This document shows positions 55,751 to 63,948 of a stretch of 64,000 nucleotides of DNA, one piece after another. The notes beneath the pieces are model-generated. The model worked only from the letters and a program-made list of their open reading frames with translations. It did no database searches and was not told where the DNA came from. Positions within the stretch are counted from its first letter, which is position 1. Every line of letters starts with the position of its first letter. The stretch spans positions 186,001 through 250,000 of IMG/VR virus record IMGVR_UViG_3300027770_000026; one strand, 5' to 3'. The DNA is from a virus. A program made the position numbers and the translations under genes.

Positions 55751-56703
55751 TTGAAAATCTCCATATATGCGTGTGCGCTTTGACTAATATTATCGAGCCC
55801 GTGCAATCCACAAAACTTCATAAAGTATGCGCCTGCTTGTGCTCGTGGCATTATAGCAGCTTTTGCAACTGTGATTGTATTATCTAGTTCTGTTTTGATC
55901 CAGTCTGGTTGTGCAGTAAGATCAATTAGGTGCCGATTACGCTCGTAATCTTCAATCACACGATGCTCAACTTCCTCGTGATCAACCCAACGCTGTAGCA
56001 TAAGATTGTTCCACTTGAAGCCACGATCCTTACGGTCAGTAAAAGCTTCTAGAAGTTGAGTCTTGCGAACGCGAGGAAAAGCACTAAACACATTATCGCT
56101 AGAATCCCCTCGCATACACTTCTCAAAAAGTAGCCATTCAGGATCACCCAACACTTTAGGCTCGCTAGTTTTCTTGTCAATGACTGGCTTAAACTTGTCA
56201 TCTGTGATACCGTCCTTTGAGATAATTTCTTTACTAATGCCGTTGAAAATCTTTACATTATCCGTAACTAACTGATAGAAGTCGCGGTCGCTGCTACAAA
56301 TAATGTGTTCGTCTTCGGGATGCAGTTGCGTCCATCGCGCAATAAAATCGTCAGCTTCACACTGCGAATGACGTAGTACTAGTGCACCACTACGCTCTTG
56401 TAGGAACTTACTGAATTCATCTAGCTTGTCCCAGAAAGCCTTGTCCTCTTCTTGTTCGCGAGGAGTTTGTGCGCCTCGTGCGTCTGTGCGATTCTTCTTG
56501 TACTTGGCGTATACATCCTTGCGCCAACTGCGCCCCTCGAGGCAGTATACCACACGATCTGCTGAGAATAGTTCCTGCGCTCGCTTTACGGAACTGAGTA
56601 AGATATGTAGTGCCATGCTGGTACGCATCTCAAGATCATCACCTTGAGCTACGAACCGAGCACGACTAAAAGTATTAGCGGTATCGACTAGTAGATATTT
56701 CAT
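55747..56703 (-). CDS. rnh: RNase H / FEN-type 5' nuclease (T4 Rnh-like)
   Basis: This is a 318-residue PIN/FEN nuclease (T4 Rnh 305). It has N-terminal YLLVDTANTFSRA, QCEADDFIARW, CSSDRDFYQLV, and MRGDSSDNVFSAFPRVRKTQ, giving the acidic metal site and helix-hairpin-helix. It removes RNA primers and flaps during lagging-strand synthesis. The ATG at 56701-56703 is preferred to a TTG three codons upstream. First gene of its unit. Confidence 0.9.
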   Translation of the reverse strand: MKYLLVDTANTFSRARFVAQGDDLEMRTSMALHILLSSVKRAQELFSADRVVYCLEGRSWRKDVYAKYKKNRTDARGAQTPREQEEDKAFWDKLDEFSKFLQERSGALVLRHSQCEADDFIARWTQLHPEDEHIICSSDRDFYQLVTDNVKIFNGISKEIISKDGITDDKFKPVIDKKTSEPKVLGDPEWLLFEKCMRGDSSDNVFSAFPRVRKTQLLEAFTDRKDRGFKWNNLMLQRWVDHEEVEHRVIEDYERNRHLIDLTAQPDWIKTELDNTITVAKAAIMPRAQAGAYFMKFCGLHGLDNISQSAHAYMEIFK

Positions 56704-56731
56704 AATGTCCAAACATAATTAGTGTATAGAC

Positions 56732-56760
56732 ATATTAAACTAGTACTATCGCAAAGTCAA
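56732..56760 (-). promoter_or_regulatory. Sigma70-like promoter of the RNase H unit
   Basis: Minus strand TTGACT (56760-56755), 17-nt spacer, TAATAT (56737-56732). Confidence 0.75.
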
Positions 56761-56774
56761 ACTTATTTTGGACG

Positions 56775-57194
56775 TTACTTAAACCATCCAATCTTCTCAC
56801 CAGCAGCGACACGACGTTGCCATTCTGCGAGACTGCCTGGATAGCGTATTGCCCAAATCATCCAGAACGCCATGAATGCACTTACGCCCATAACCAATTT
56901 CCAGTTGTGGGTAGTAAGCCAAAGTATAACCAAACTTGCATCCATGCAAATGAACATGATCCATTTGGCCTTGCTTGGATAAACTTTTTTGTCTTTCCAG
57001 TTTGTAAGAAACGGGCCAAACAGCTTGTGATTCATCATCCAATTGTGCCATTTATCGCTGCTCTTAGCAAAGCAATATGCTGCTATGATTGTTGGTGTAC
57101 TCCAGGGAATACCGGGAGTAACCATACCAATATACGCAATACCCAAGCATATCATGCCTGCAACGAAAAACAATGCCTTCTTGATCTTGTCCAT
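56775..57194 (-). CDS. DUF454 (YbaN-like) inner-membrane protein
   Basis: This is a 139-residue protein with the DUF454 pattern: GIAYIGMVTPGIPWSTPTII, AYCFAKSSDKWHNW, and HKLFGPFLTNWKDKK, then two hydrophobic helices near residues 77-93 and 98-114. The family sits in the inner membrane; function uncertain. It is divergent from the heme oxygenase gene, sharing a 38-nt gap with it. GAGG precedes the ATG. Confidence 0.8.
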   Translation of the reverse strand: MDKIKKALFFVAGMICLGIAYIGMVTPGIPWSTPTIIAAYCFAKSSDKWHNWMMNHKLFGPFLTNWKDKKVYPSKAKWIMFICMDASLVILWLTTHNWKLVMGVSAFMAFWMIWAIRYPGSLAEWQRRVAAGEKIGWFK

Positions 57195-57211
57195 AATTTA
57201 ATCCTCTAGGC

Positions 57212-57229
57212 AGTATTTACATAAGTACT
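57212..57229. promoter_or_regulatory. Imperfect palindrome in the DUF454/heme oxygenase divergent gap
   Basis: AGTATTTACATAAGTACT, 14 of 18 positions symmetrical. It contains a possible -10 (CATAAG) ending 7 nt before the heme oxygenase ATG, with only a weak -35 (TTTAAT, 57197-57202). Could be an operator for both genes. Confidence 0.35.
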
Positions 57230-57232
57230 ACT

Positions 57233-57787
57233 ATGAGCCTAAAAGAACTTACCAAAGACAAACATACTGCTGCGGAACATACGCCATTTATGCAGTCAGT
57301 GTTCAAACGCACAATGCCCGTTGAAATTTGGGCAGACTATACCCTAAACAAGATGCATTGGTACAATGCTATCGAAATGCGAGCAAGAGCTGCAGGTCTA
57401 TTGGAAGACCTTCCGGGGCTCGAACGTACATATCTACTGTATCAGGATTACAGAGCTATGTGTAAAGTTCCCAATCACTTCTACACTGTTAGCACCATGC
57501 GCTACTACACATACATTATGGATTTAGTTGATGTTGATGCCATCATGGCCCACTTGTATGTATGGCACATGGGCGACTTATATGGCGGGCAGATGATTAA
57601 GCAGATTATGGATCATGTGTCGCATCGTAATTTAGATTTTGATAATCCTGACTTGCTCAAAGCAAACATCCGAGTTAAGTTGCATGATGGCATGGCCAAT
57701 GAAGCTAACTGCGCATTTGATTGGGCAATACGTATTATGAACGAGTACAATGAGGCATTGACTAGTGGACATATGGCAAAAGGCTGA
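57233..57787 (+). CDS. Heme oxygenase
   Basis: This is a 184-residue heme oxygenase of the HO-1/HemO type. H11 in LTKDKHTAAEH is the likely proximal heme ligand, and WHMGDLYGGQ (about 111-120) is the distal-helix motif (GDLxGGQ). It opens heme to biliverdin, Fe(II) and CO using a reductant, usually ferredoxin here. No good SD precedes the ATG, so the message may be leaderless. It overlaps the bilin reductase gene by 23 nt, linking substrate and product steps. It sits on the + strand between minus-strand genes. Confidence 0.93.
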   Translation: MSLKELTKDKHTAAEHTPFMQSVFKRTMPVEIWADYTLNKMHWYNAIEMRARAAGLLEDLPGLERTYLLYQDYRAMCKVPNHFYTVSTMRYYTYIMDLVDVDAIMAHLYVWHMGDLYGGQMIKQIMDHVSHRNLDFDNPDLLKANIRVKLHDGMANEANCAFDWAIRIMNEYNEALTSGHMAKG

Positions 57788-58436
57788 AGCTTGTGGCGAT
57801 AGAGTCGTGCAATTATTGCAGGGCATTGGCCCAGCAGTTGATCATCCTAGTAATCCTCCTACTACTTTTGGTTGGCACAGTTATATACACTCGTCTGACC
57901 GTGTACGCCGTGCCCACGTTGACATCATCGATGCAAGAGAGACACACAAATTATGGATCATGCACTGTTGCATATTTCCCCACGTAAATGATAATAGTCC
58001 TATTTTTGGTTTTGACATTATTAGCGGTCCTAGTCGCATTAGTGGAGCATTTCTAGACTTCTCTTTTGCAGGCGTTAATGACCATTCAATGATGAAATGG
58101 TTTGACCAACGTGTGACAAACTTAAATTGGAAGAAAGAGCGTCAACTGCCAGACTGGGCTGCTGCTATCTTTAGTCCTGCAATGGTAGCCGCAGGTGCAA
58201 TAACTGACGAACAGGAAGTTGATCAGTTAACAGGACTTGGTGTTGAATGTTTGGAGTACTATTTAGAGCATGTAGGCCGTCAGAGAAACGATCACAAGGA
58301 CAGTTATCACGAACAAAATAATTACTGTATAAACCAAAAGCGGAATCCACATACTCCACGGACTATGAATATATTGGGTCTTACGCCGGACCAAGTCACA
58401 GAGTTTTTCGAACACCTAATGTTTCCGGAACTTTAA
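57765..58436 (+). CDS. pcyX: Ferredoxin-dependent bilin reductase (PcyX/PcyA-like)
   Basis: This is a 223-residue FDBR family enzyme starting at GTG (GAGG 9 nt upstream). The family core is visible: KLWIMHCCIFP (H67), NSPIFGFDIISGPS (D84) and FLDFSF. D84 and H67 are spaced like PcyA Asp105 and His88; the place of PcyA Glu76 is Ile55. Paired with heme oxygenase in a non-cyanophage T4-like genome, it best fits PcyX, which reduces biliverdin to phycoerythrobilin. PcyA or PebS activity cannot be excluded from sequence alone. Its stop overlaps the convergent gene. Confidence 0.82.
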   Translation: MDIWQKAEACGDRVVQLLQGIGPAVDHPSNPPTTFGWHSYIHSSDRVRRAHVDIIDARETHKLWIMHCCIFPHVNDNSPIFGFDIISGPSRISGAFLDFSFAGVNDHSMMKWFDQRVTNLNWKKERQLPDWAAAIFSPAMVAAGAITDEQEVDQLTGLGVECLEYYLEHVGRQRNDHKDSYHEQNNYCINQKRNPHTPRTMNILGLTPDQVTEFFEHLMFPEL

Positions 58437-58795
58437 AAGTATTCTGCTGTTCCGTCGTCGTTTGCTCGCTTGTTAATCTTAGGTTTAGCTAGTGCATCAA
58501 CGTATTCGTCGTTTTCGCCTGCAACAAACGTACATAATGCTTTAACATATTGGTCCATGATATCACCGTCTGTTTCACCGGTATATCCTTCTACTTTTAG
58601 TTTGTCAATGAAAGCAGCATTCCAATCTAGTTCAAAGTAACCGTTGTGTGGCTGATCTGGATCAACATGCATCTTAACATCAACCCAGGGCTCGCCTTTC
58701 TTTGTGGCTTGATCCTTAGGTGATAGTACACGCTTCTTTTTTGGTGCGGGAGTGTTCTCTTCCCCTTGCGCTACACTAGTCTTCTTTCGTGCCAT
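58433..58795 (-). CDS. Conserved phage protein, unknown
   Basis: This is a 120-residue protein with a Lys-rich N-terminus (ARKKTSVAQGEENTPAPKKK) and a conserved core GEPWVDVKMHVDPDQPHNG-YFELDWN that I associate with T4-like marine phages. Function unknown. It overlaps the next upstream gene and converges with the bilin reductase gene. Confidence 0.7.
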   Translation of the reverse strand: MARKKTSVAQGEENTPAPKKKRVLSPKDQATKKGEPWVDVKMHVDPDQPHNGYFELDWNAAFIDKLKVEGYTGETDGDIMDQYVKALCTFVAGENDEYVDALAKPKINKRANDDGTAEYF

Positions 58796-58967
58796 TTTCT
58801 TTTATCCTCTTGAGATATTTAGCGAACGACTCTTCACTCACCGTATCTAATTCTGTACCAAAGCGTTGCTTCATCATCCAACTGTGCCCAGATTCTAACT
58901 TGGTAGGTTTGGGTGTCGTGTTCTGCTGCCACAGAGATTTCCACCGGGATGTCAAGCGATCTAACAT
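58776..58967 (-). CDS. Small unknown protein
   Basis: This is a 63-residue protein from the ATG at 58965-58967 (KLESGHSWMMKQRFGTELD). It overlaps the next gene upstream by more than 130 nt in another frame, unusual for this genome, but both frames look coding. It overlaps the gene downstream by 20 nt. Confidence 0.5.
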   Translation of the reverse strand: MLDRLTSRWKSLWQQNTTPKPTKLESGHSWMMKQRFGTELDTVSEESFAKYLKRIKENGTKED

Positions 58968-59085
58968 ATTCAATTTTACTCCTCTGTGGTTCTTGCTTAC
59001 AACAATGATCTACATAACTGCCTGGGTCCATACTATCGTATGAAATATCATCAATTTGAAATAACGCTATTACCGTATGCGTCAT
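58834..59085 (-). CDS. Small unknown protein coupled to queE
   Basis: This is an 83-residue protein starting at an ATG that shares a base with the QueE stop (TGATG). It contains a plausible mixed sequence (ALFQIDDISYDSMDPGSY, then VEISVAAEHDTQTYQVRIW). No domain recognised. Confidence 0.55.
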   Translation of the reverse strand: MTHTVIALFQIDDISYDSMDPGSYVDHCCKQEPQRSKIEYVRSLDIPVEISVAAEHDTQTYQVRIWAQLDDEATLWYRIRYGE

Positions 59086-59951
59086 CAAGTACCCCATGCA
59101 TTCTTAAACAAGTCACATTGTAGTCGTGGGCTATACCACCAACCTTCCTGCATGGCAAGTTCTGCTACCTGACGTGCATTAAGGAAGTATGAATCCACAG
59201 TGCCACCAACCGGCATTAGATAGACCGGACAATGTACACCAGCAGCTTGATAAAGGCTAACAGCACGACGAACATCATCAAGATCATGCATATTACTAAC
59301 CACAAACTTGAGATAAAAACTGCTCCCACCGCCAGACACCATATTATAATAACTTCTAGCAATGTCAGGTTGTATAGCCTCTTCCCAAGCTTCACCACTG
59401 ATTGATAGTTTGGGACTGCAACTCCACGTAACGTGGATGTTACTTTGCGTCTCAAAAAACGTAGCCAACTCCTTGGTGATCTTTTGCGTAGTGTTTGTTT
59501 CAAACGTGACATTCTTTAGGTCTGCAAGCAATGGGTGTTGCAATAATTGTATATAGCTCTTTTGCCATCCTAGCAGTGGTTCTCCGCCAGTGATAACCAA
59601 ATGAATGTCTCGTCCGTTATCCTGTGTCCACTTGCCATTAGGAATAATGTCCACAAAACGTTTTGCAATTTCGTCAATAGTTAGTGTGGGGCTAAACTTC
59701 TTAAATTTAGGATGCCAACTTGCATAACTATCACATCCAGTTGGTGCAAGCGGCAAAGAATCATAACTATCGTACTTGCTAAGTTGATTAGCAATACGTT
59801 CGGGCTCATCGCTGCGTTCACCAAGCGGTAAGCCAAATCCTCTACACTGGAAGTTACATCCAAATGTACGGAAGAACACACTGGGCACACCTGCCCAACG
59901 TCCTTCACCTTGTATGCTGTAAAAGATTTCTGCTGTTTTAATCTTGCTCAT
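59085..59951 (-). CDS. queE: 7-carboxy-7-deazaguanine synthase QueE (radical SAM)
   Basis: This is a 288-residue QueE: EIFYSIQGEGRWAGVPSVF, then FGCNFQC and VITGGEPLLGWQ. It converts carboxytetrahydropterin to 7-carboxy-7-deazaguanine. Its cluster cysteines are unusual: C32 and C36 are present, but there is no third Cys at +3; the next is C73 in TGCDSYASWH after an insertion. This likely restores the [4Fe-4S] ligand set in the phage-type form. QueD-like is in the window; QueC/FolE are not. Confidence 0.88.
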   Translation of the reverse strand: MSKIKTAEIFYSIQGEGRWAGVPSVFFRTFGCNFQCRGFGLPLGERSDEPERIANQLSKYDSYDSLPLAPTGCDSYASWHPKFKKFSPTLTIDEIAKRFVDIIPNGKWTQDNGRDIHLVITGGEPLLGWQKSYIQLLQHPLLADLKNVTFETNTTQKITKELATFFETQSNIHVTWSCSPKLSISGEAWEEAIQPDIARSYYNMVSGGGSSFYLKFVVSNMHDLDDVRRAVSLYQAAGVHCPVYLMPVGGTVDSYFLNARQVAELAMQEGWWYSPRLQCDLFKNAWGT

Positions 59952-60799
59952 GGTAAGTTGTTCTCTATTAGGAATTTTTCATATACTTCCTGCCAGGACT
60001 CGGATTGCAATATATTGGTACTGGTCATTTGTGTATTGAGTGGACGCTTTGCTGGTTTATTTAGGTTAGCTAGTTTGCTAGGTACAATTTCTGTAGACAG
60101 ATTATACGCTAGTTTAATGCACTTTGCAAATTCATAAAAGCTATCGCCGTAATTTGCTCGCGGTACAAGATGATTGAGCCCGCGGTCCAACTTCAAACGT
60201 TCCCATGTCTTCCTTGCAATCCAATCACTACTAGTTGGAACGGTGAATTGATCATTAACTACTTCTATTCTATCCTTAGTTGCAGCCGCACATAGTATTG
60301 CAGTATGAAAGTTCTTATTACTTGTAGAATATACTGCAGATACTCGATAGATGGTATAGGAGGTGGTATATGACATCACTTCTTCTTCGCCATCAGACTT
60401 GCTGCTCCCATAAAAGTTTACGGGATTCTTATCCGACTGTTCAACATACTTTCCGGTTAAATCAGTAAAACCGTCAAACACATAATCAGTAGAATAATGT
60501 ACTAGATGAAAGCCCATGTTATTACTGAGCCGTGCAAGCTGTGCAGGAAATTGAACATTAGCATGCCAGCAAAGATGCCTATTCATCACATCTTCGGAGC
60601 CGTCTACGTCAGTATATGCAGCAGCATTGATTACGTATTTAGGGGCAACTGCACGAACAAAACGTTCAACTGCAGGCGAGTCCACAAGATCAAATTTGGA
60701 TCTATCATGCGCAATGATTTCATAATCACTAGGTGCAAACTTTTGTAGACTAGTGCCTACTTGACCAGTTGCACCAAAGATTAGTACACGGTCACCCAT
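59948..60799 (-). CDS. rmlD: dTDP-4-dehydrorhamnose reductase RmlD
   Basis: This is a 283-residue short-chain reductase with GATGQVG at the N-terminus, YVINAAAYTDVDGSE and YSTDYVFDG, ending with SDWIARKTWERL. It makes dTDP-L-rhamnose in the last step. The ATG at 60797-60799 overlaps the RmlC stop. Confidence 0.9.
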   Translation of the reverse strand: MGDRVLIFGATGQVGTSLQKFAPSDYEIIAHDRSKFDLVDSPAVERFVRAVAPKYVINAAAYTDVDGSEDVMNRHLCWHANVQFPAQLARLSNNMGFHLVHYSTDYVFDGFTDLTGKYVEQSDKNPVNFYGSSKSDGEEEVMSYTTSYTIYRVSAVYSTSNKNFHTAILCAAATKDRIEVVNDQFTVPTSSDWIARKTWERLKLDRGLNHLVPRANYGDSFYEFAKCIKLAYNLSTEIVPSKLANLNKPAKRPLNTQMTSTNILQSESWQEVYEKFLIENNLP

Positions 60800-61352
60800 A
60801 ATGTACTGCCTGCGTAACATCAATGCCCGTGCGGTCCTTATCAGCTTGAATTATCTGATTACGCATTGGAAGTAGATAACTTGTAAACTCGTCAACACTC
60901 CAAAAGTTGATGCAATACTCGTCGTCCTTCTGCCATAAGCTCTTAGTGACACCATAGTTAAAAATAGTGTTGTCTTCTAGCGCAAGGAAGCCATGCGCGT
61001 ATCCGGGCGGCACATAGAGATAATTGAGATTCTCCGTACTAAGTTCAAAGATACCAGTGTTTAGATAGGTTGGTGAATCCTTACGCAGGTCAATAACAAA
61101 GTCAACTGCACTACCTTGAATCACACTTACTAGCTTACCCTGTGGATTCTTTAGCTGGTAATGCAATCCACGTAGCACATACTTCTTGTTATATGAAGTG
61201 TTTTGCTGCAGTACTTCAAACTCTTTTTCCCAACCAAACCACGAATGATTATATGTTTCTTGAAATGATCCACGATTGTCTGCAAAGTTCTTAAACTGAT
61301 ACAGGCGTAGGTCGTTGAGATTTTCAAACATTTCGTAAGTTTTTTCATTCAT
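60792..61352 (-). CDS. rmlC: dTDP-4-dehydrorhamnose 3,5-epimerase RmlC
   Basis: This is a 186-residue cupin epimerase: DNRGSFQETYNHSWF, VLRGLHYQLKNPQGKLV, VDFVIDLRKDSPTY, and VPPGYAHGFLALED with the active-site His. The ATGA overlap with the RmlA stop fixes a likely start (another ATG lies 15 nt upstream). Step three of the rhamnose pathway. Confidence 0.92.
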   Translation of the reverse strand: MNEKTYEMFENLNDLRLYQFKNFADNRGSFQETYNHSWFGWEKEFEVLQQNTSYNKKYVLRGLHYQLKNPQGKLVSVIQGSAVDFVIDLRKDSPTYLNTGIFELSTENLNYLYVPPGYAHGFLALEDNTIFNYGVTKSLWQKDDEYCINFWSVDEFTSYLLPMRNQIIQADKDRTGIDVTQAVHYG

Positions 61353-62236
61353 CGAATTAGTTTCCATAGGTATTGTCCGTAAGGGGTCTTGTCGCATAGT
61401 TTAGCAGTAACTGCTAGGTCTTCGTGTAATATCCATTCATTTTTGAATGCAGCCAAATGTGGAGAGCCTATTAGTACATTCTGCGTAGTCTGCATTATAT
61501 GTACATATTCAGCAGCTTGCAAGAGCGATGGTGCATTACCCGTGTCAAACCAAACAGTACCTTCGTCTAGAATTGTTACAAACAGTTCTTCGCGATTGGC
61601 ATACTCTTTGTTAACATCGGTAATTTCAAACTCGCCTCGATCGGATGGTTTTAAGTTAGCAGCAATTTCAAATATGGACGTTGGATAGAAATACAATCCA
61701 GTTACTGCGAGGTCGCTCTTTGGTTCCTTTGGCTTTTCTTCCAAAGAAAGCACACGACCATGATCATCTAATTCTACTACGCCAAATCGTTCTGGATCCT
61801 GTACATGCATGGCGAAGCATACTGCATTCTTTGCAGCTCGTGCTAACTGCAATGCTATATCAAACTTTGACCCATGGAATAGATTGTCTCCAAGTATCAA
61901 TGCAATACGTTCAAATTGATCATATCCATCGATTTGGTCTGCTACAATAGTAAATGCTTGTGCAATACCACGTGGCTTTGGCTGTACTGCAAAATGCAAG
62001 TTAATGCCAAACTGTTGCCCTGCACCCTCGAACAATTTTTTAAATACTGTTTGCTCGTCTGGGTTTGTGATTAGTACAACGTCCCTAATACCTGCAGTAA
62101 TTAGTGTAGTTAGTGCATAGTAGATCAGTGGCTTGTCGTATACAGGTACTACCTGTTTAGTACATGCTAGTGTTGCAGGGAAAAGACGTGAACTCTTGCC
62201 CGCGGCAAGAATAATGCCCAGTGTTTTTCTATCCAT
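61349..62236 (-). CDS. rmlA: Glucose-1-phosphate thymidylyltransferase RmlA
   Basis: This is a 295-residue nucleotidyltransferase: LGIILAAGKSSRLFPAT, VYDKPLIYYAL, LILGDNLFHG, FGVVELDDHGRVLSLEEKP. It activates glucose-1-phosphate with dTTP. The ATG at 62234-62236 overlaps the RmlB stop (TAATG). Confidence 0.93.
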   Translation of the reverse strand: MDRKTLGIILAAGKSSRLFPATLACTKQVVPVYDKPLIYYALTTLITAGIRDVVLITNPDEQTVFKKLFEGAGQQFGINLHFAVQPKPRGIAQAFTIVADQIDGYDQFERIALILGDNLFHGSKFDIALQLARAAKNAVCFAMHVQDPERFGVVELDDHGRVLSLEEKPKEPKSDLAVTGLYFYPTSIFEIAANLKPSDRGEFEITDVNKEYANREELFVTILDEGTVWFDTGNAPSLLQAAEYVHIMQTTQNVLIGSPHLAAFKNEWILHEDLAVTAKLCDKTPYGQYLWKLIR

Positions 62237-63210
62237 TATTGAAACCTTTCTGGTCGTTGTAAGTACCAATCAACGGTACGCTCGAGTCCCTGTGTAAAAC
62301 TCATGTTAGCTTGCCAACCTAATGATTGTAGCTTGCTACTATCTATCGCATACCTAAAGTCGTGCCCTGCTCGATCAGTAACATAACTGATTAGGCTTTT
62401 GGACTTGCCCATGATCTCAAGTATGCGCGTGGCAAGGTCAATATTATTAACTTCATTATCGCCGCCAATGCAGTATTGTTCGCCTAGATTACCATGCAGT
62501 AGTAGTGTTTCTAGTGCAGTGCAATGATCATCTACCCATAGCCAGTCGCGTATGTTCATACCATTGCCGTATACAGGAATTGGTTTGTCTGCTAGCGCAT
62601 GGCGTATAACAGTAGGAATAAACTTTTCCTTGTTCTGTCTTGGTCCATAGTTATTACTACAGTTACTAATCATTGCAGGAACATTGTGTGTTTGATAGTA
62701 CGAACGCACAAAGTGATCACTAGCTGCTTTGCTAGCACTGTATGGACTATTAGGAGCATACTGACTTAGTTCATTAAATGGTTCATCATGTTCACGTAAA
62801 GACCCAAAAACTTCGTCTGTACTTACATGCAGGAATCGAAATTCTTTGCTTACCTTTCTCATGTAAAAACGTACACTATCTAGAAAGTTAACAGTGCCCA
62901 TTACATTATGTTTAACAAATGGTCCACTACTTTCAATGGATCGGTCTACGTGACTTTCAGCAGCAAAATGTACGATATAATCTGGTTCAAAGTAGCATAG
63001 AACCTTCTTGTTCATAGTTACATGATTGATATCGTCTTTGAGGAATATATAATTGGGATGATGTTCGAGCTCTGCAACATTATCTATATTAGCAGCATAG
63101 CTCATTATGTCCAAATTGACCAAACGCCAGTCTGGATAATTCTGCGCCCAATGCAGTAGGAAGTTGCTGCCAATAAAGCCGCAACCGCCTGTGATAAAAA
63201 TTGTTTTCAT
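62236..63210 (-). CDS. rmlB: dTDP-glucose 4,6-dehydratase RmlB
   Basis: This is a 324-residue SDR dehydratase: FITGGCGFIGSNFLLHW, VHFAAESHVDRSI, STDEVFGSL, YSASKAASDHFVRSY (Tyr-Lys pair) and NNYGPRQNKEKFIP. With RmlA, C and D it completes dTDP-L-rhamnose synthesis, encoded in pathway-linked overlapping genes. Confidence 0.94.
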   Translation of the reverse strand: MKTIFITGGCGFIGSNFLLHWAQNYPDWRLVNLDIMSYAANIDNVAELEHHPNYIFLKDDINHVTMNKKVLCYFEPDYIVHFAAESHVDRSIESSGPFVKHNVMGTVNFLDSVRFYMRKVSKEFRFLHVSTDEVFGSLREHDEPFNELSQYAPNSPYSASKAASDHFVRSYYQTHNVPAMISNCSNNYGPRQNKEKFIPTVIRHALADKPIPVYGNGMNIRDWLWVDDHCTALETLLLHGNLGEQYCIGGDNEVNNIDLATRILEIMGKSKSLISYVTDRAGHDFRYAIDSSKLQSLGWQANMSFTQGLERTVDWYLQRPERFQ

Positions 63211-63211
63211 A

Positions 63212-63412
63212 CTAGGATTTATTTGACTTACGAGCAGTGTGCCAATTTAAACTGCAGTTGGGACTACAGAACACTATAGTTACAATATCTTTGGGAGTAG
63301 GACCTGCAATCCAGTACTTTGGGTAACCGCTATCAACATAATGTTCATTCCATGCTGACAACAGTAAACCGCATTGACCGCATGTTAATTGCTGATCCAC
63401 CAATTCTCCCAT
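63212..63412 (-). CDS. Small zinc-ribbon protein
   Basis: This is a 66-residue protein with CGQC near the N-terminus and FCSPNCSLNWH near the C-terminus, a treble-clef or ribbon-like zinc site. The ATG overlaps the phosphoribosyltransferase by 28 nt. Function unknown; DNA or protein binding possible. Confidence 0.7.
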   Translation of the reverse strand: MGELVDQQLTCGQCGLLLSAWNEHYVDSGYPKYWIAGPTPKDIVTIVFCSPNCSLNWHTARKSNKS

Positions 63413-63948
63413 GGGTAATCTACCCACACATCTTCTTCTGCCTTGTTGATTTCTTGTCCAATAAAGTCTACTTTAATCTTGCTCTGACTGGCCAAATTAT
63501 CTAGTAGTACAGCAAAGCAAACATTGTTGTTCCATACGTTCTTCCAATGTTCGTCCATTGAAATGCCAGCGGTCATCCAGCTGTTCATAATAGCATTGAT
63601 GGTTGCACCGGTATCGTTGATATCATCTACGATGAGAATATTTTTAGGAATAGCATTAGCTAATAGCTCAGTAGGATCGTCATTGAAGAAATCAATTTCT
63701 TCGTTGGAGTCGCCTAGTGCATCATCAATCATCCACTTATGAACTTCAACTTCACTAGCGTCTCGCAGACTTACTCGCAATGTGTGACATGGTACTTGAT
63801 AATACTGACTGATCATTACAGCAGGAATCAAACCACCACGAGTAATGCCAACCACATAGTCTGGCTTCCAATTGTTCAGCGTCATCTTTCGGATGATCTC
63901 GCTTGTTAGATTACTAACGTCCTGCCAGGTAACTTGTTGATGTTTCAC
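63385..63948 (-). CDS. Phosphoribosyltransferase
   Basis: This is a 187-residue type I PRTase with GITRGGLIPAV and the PRPP-binding loop ILIVDDINDTGATI (D108-D109). It is similar to bacterial xanthine/hypoxanthine PRTases and to phage-encoded ones. It starts at GTG, overlapping the upstream stop as GTGA. Substrate not predictable. Confidence 0.85.
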   Translation of the reverse strand: MKHQQVTWQDVSNLTSEIIRKMTLNNWKPDYVVGITRGGLIPAVMISQYYQVPCHTLRVSLRDASEVEVHKWMIDDALGDSNEEIDFFNDDPTELLANAIPKNILIVDDINDTGATINAIMNSWMTAGISMDEHWKNVWNNNVCFAVLLDNLASQSKIKVDFIGQEINKAEEDVWVDYPWENWWISN

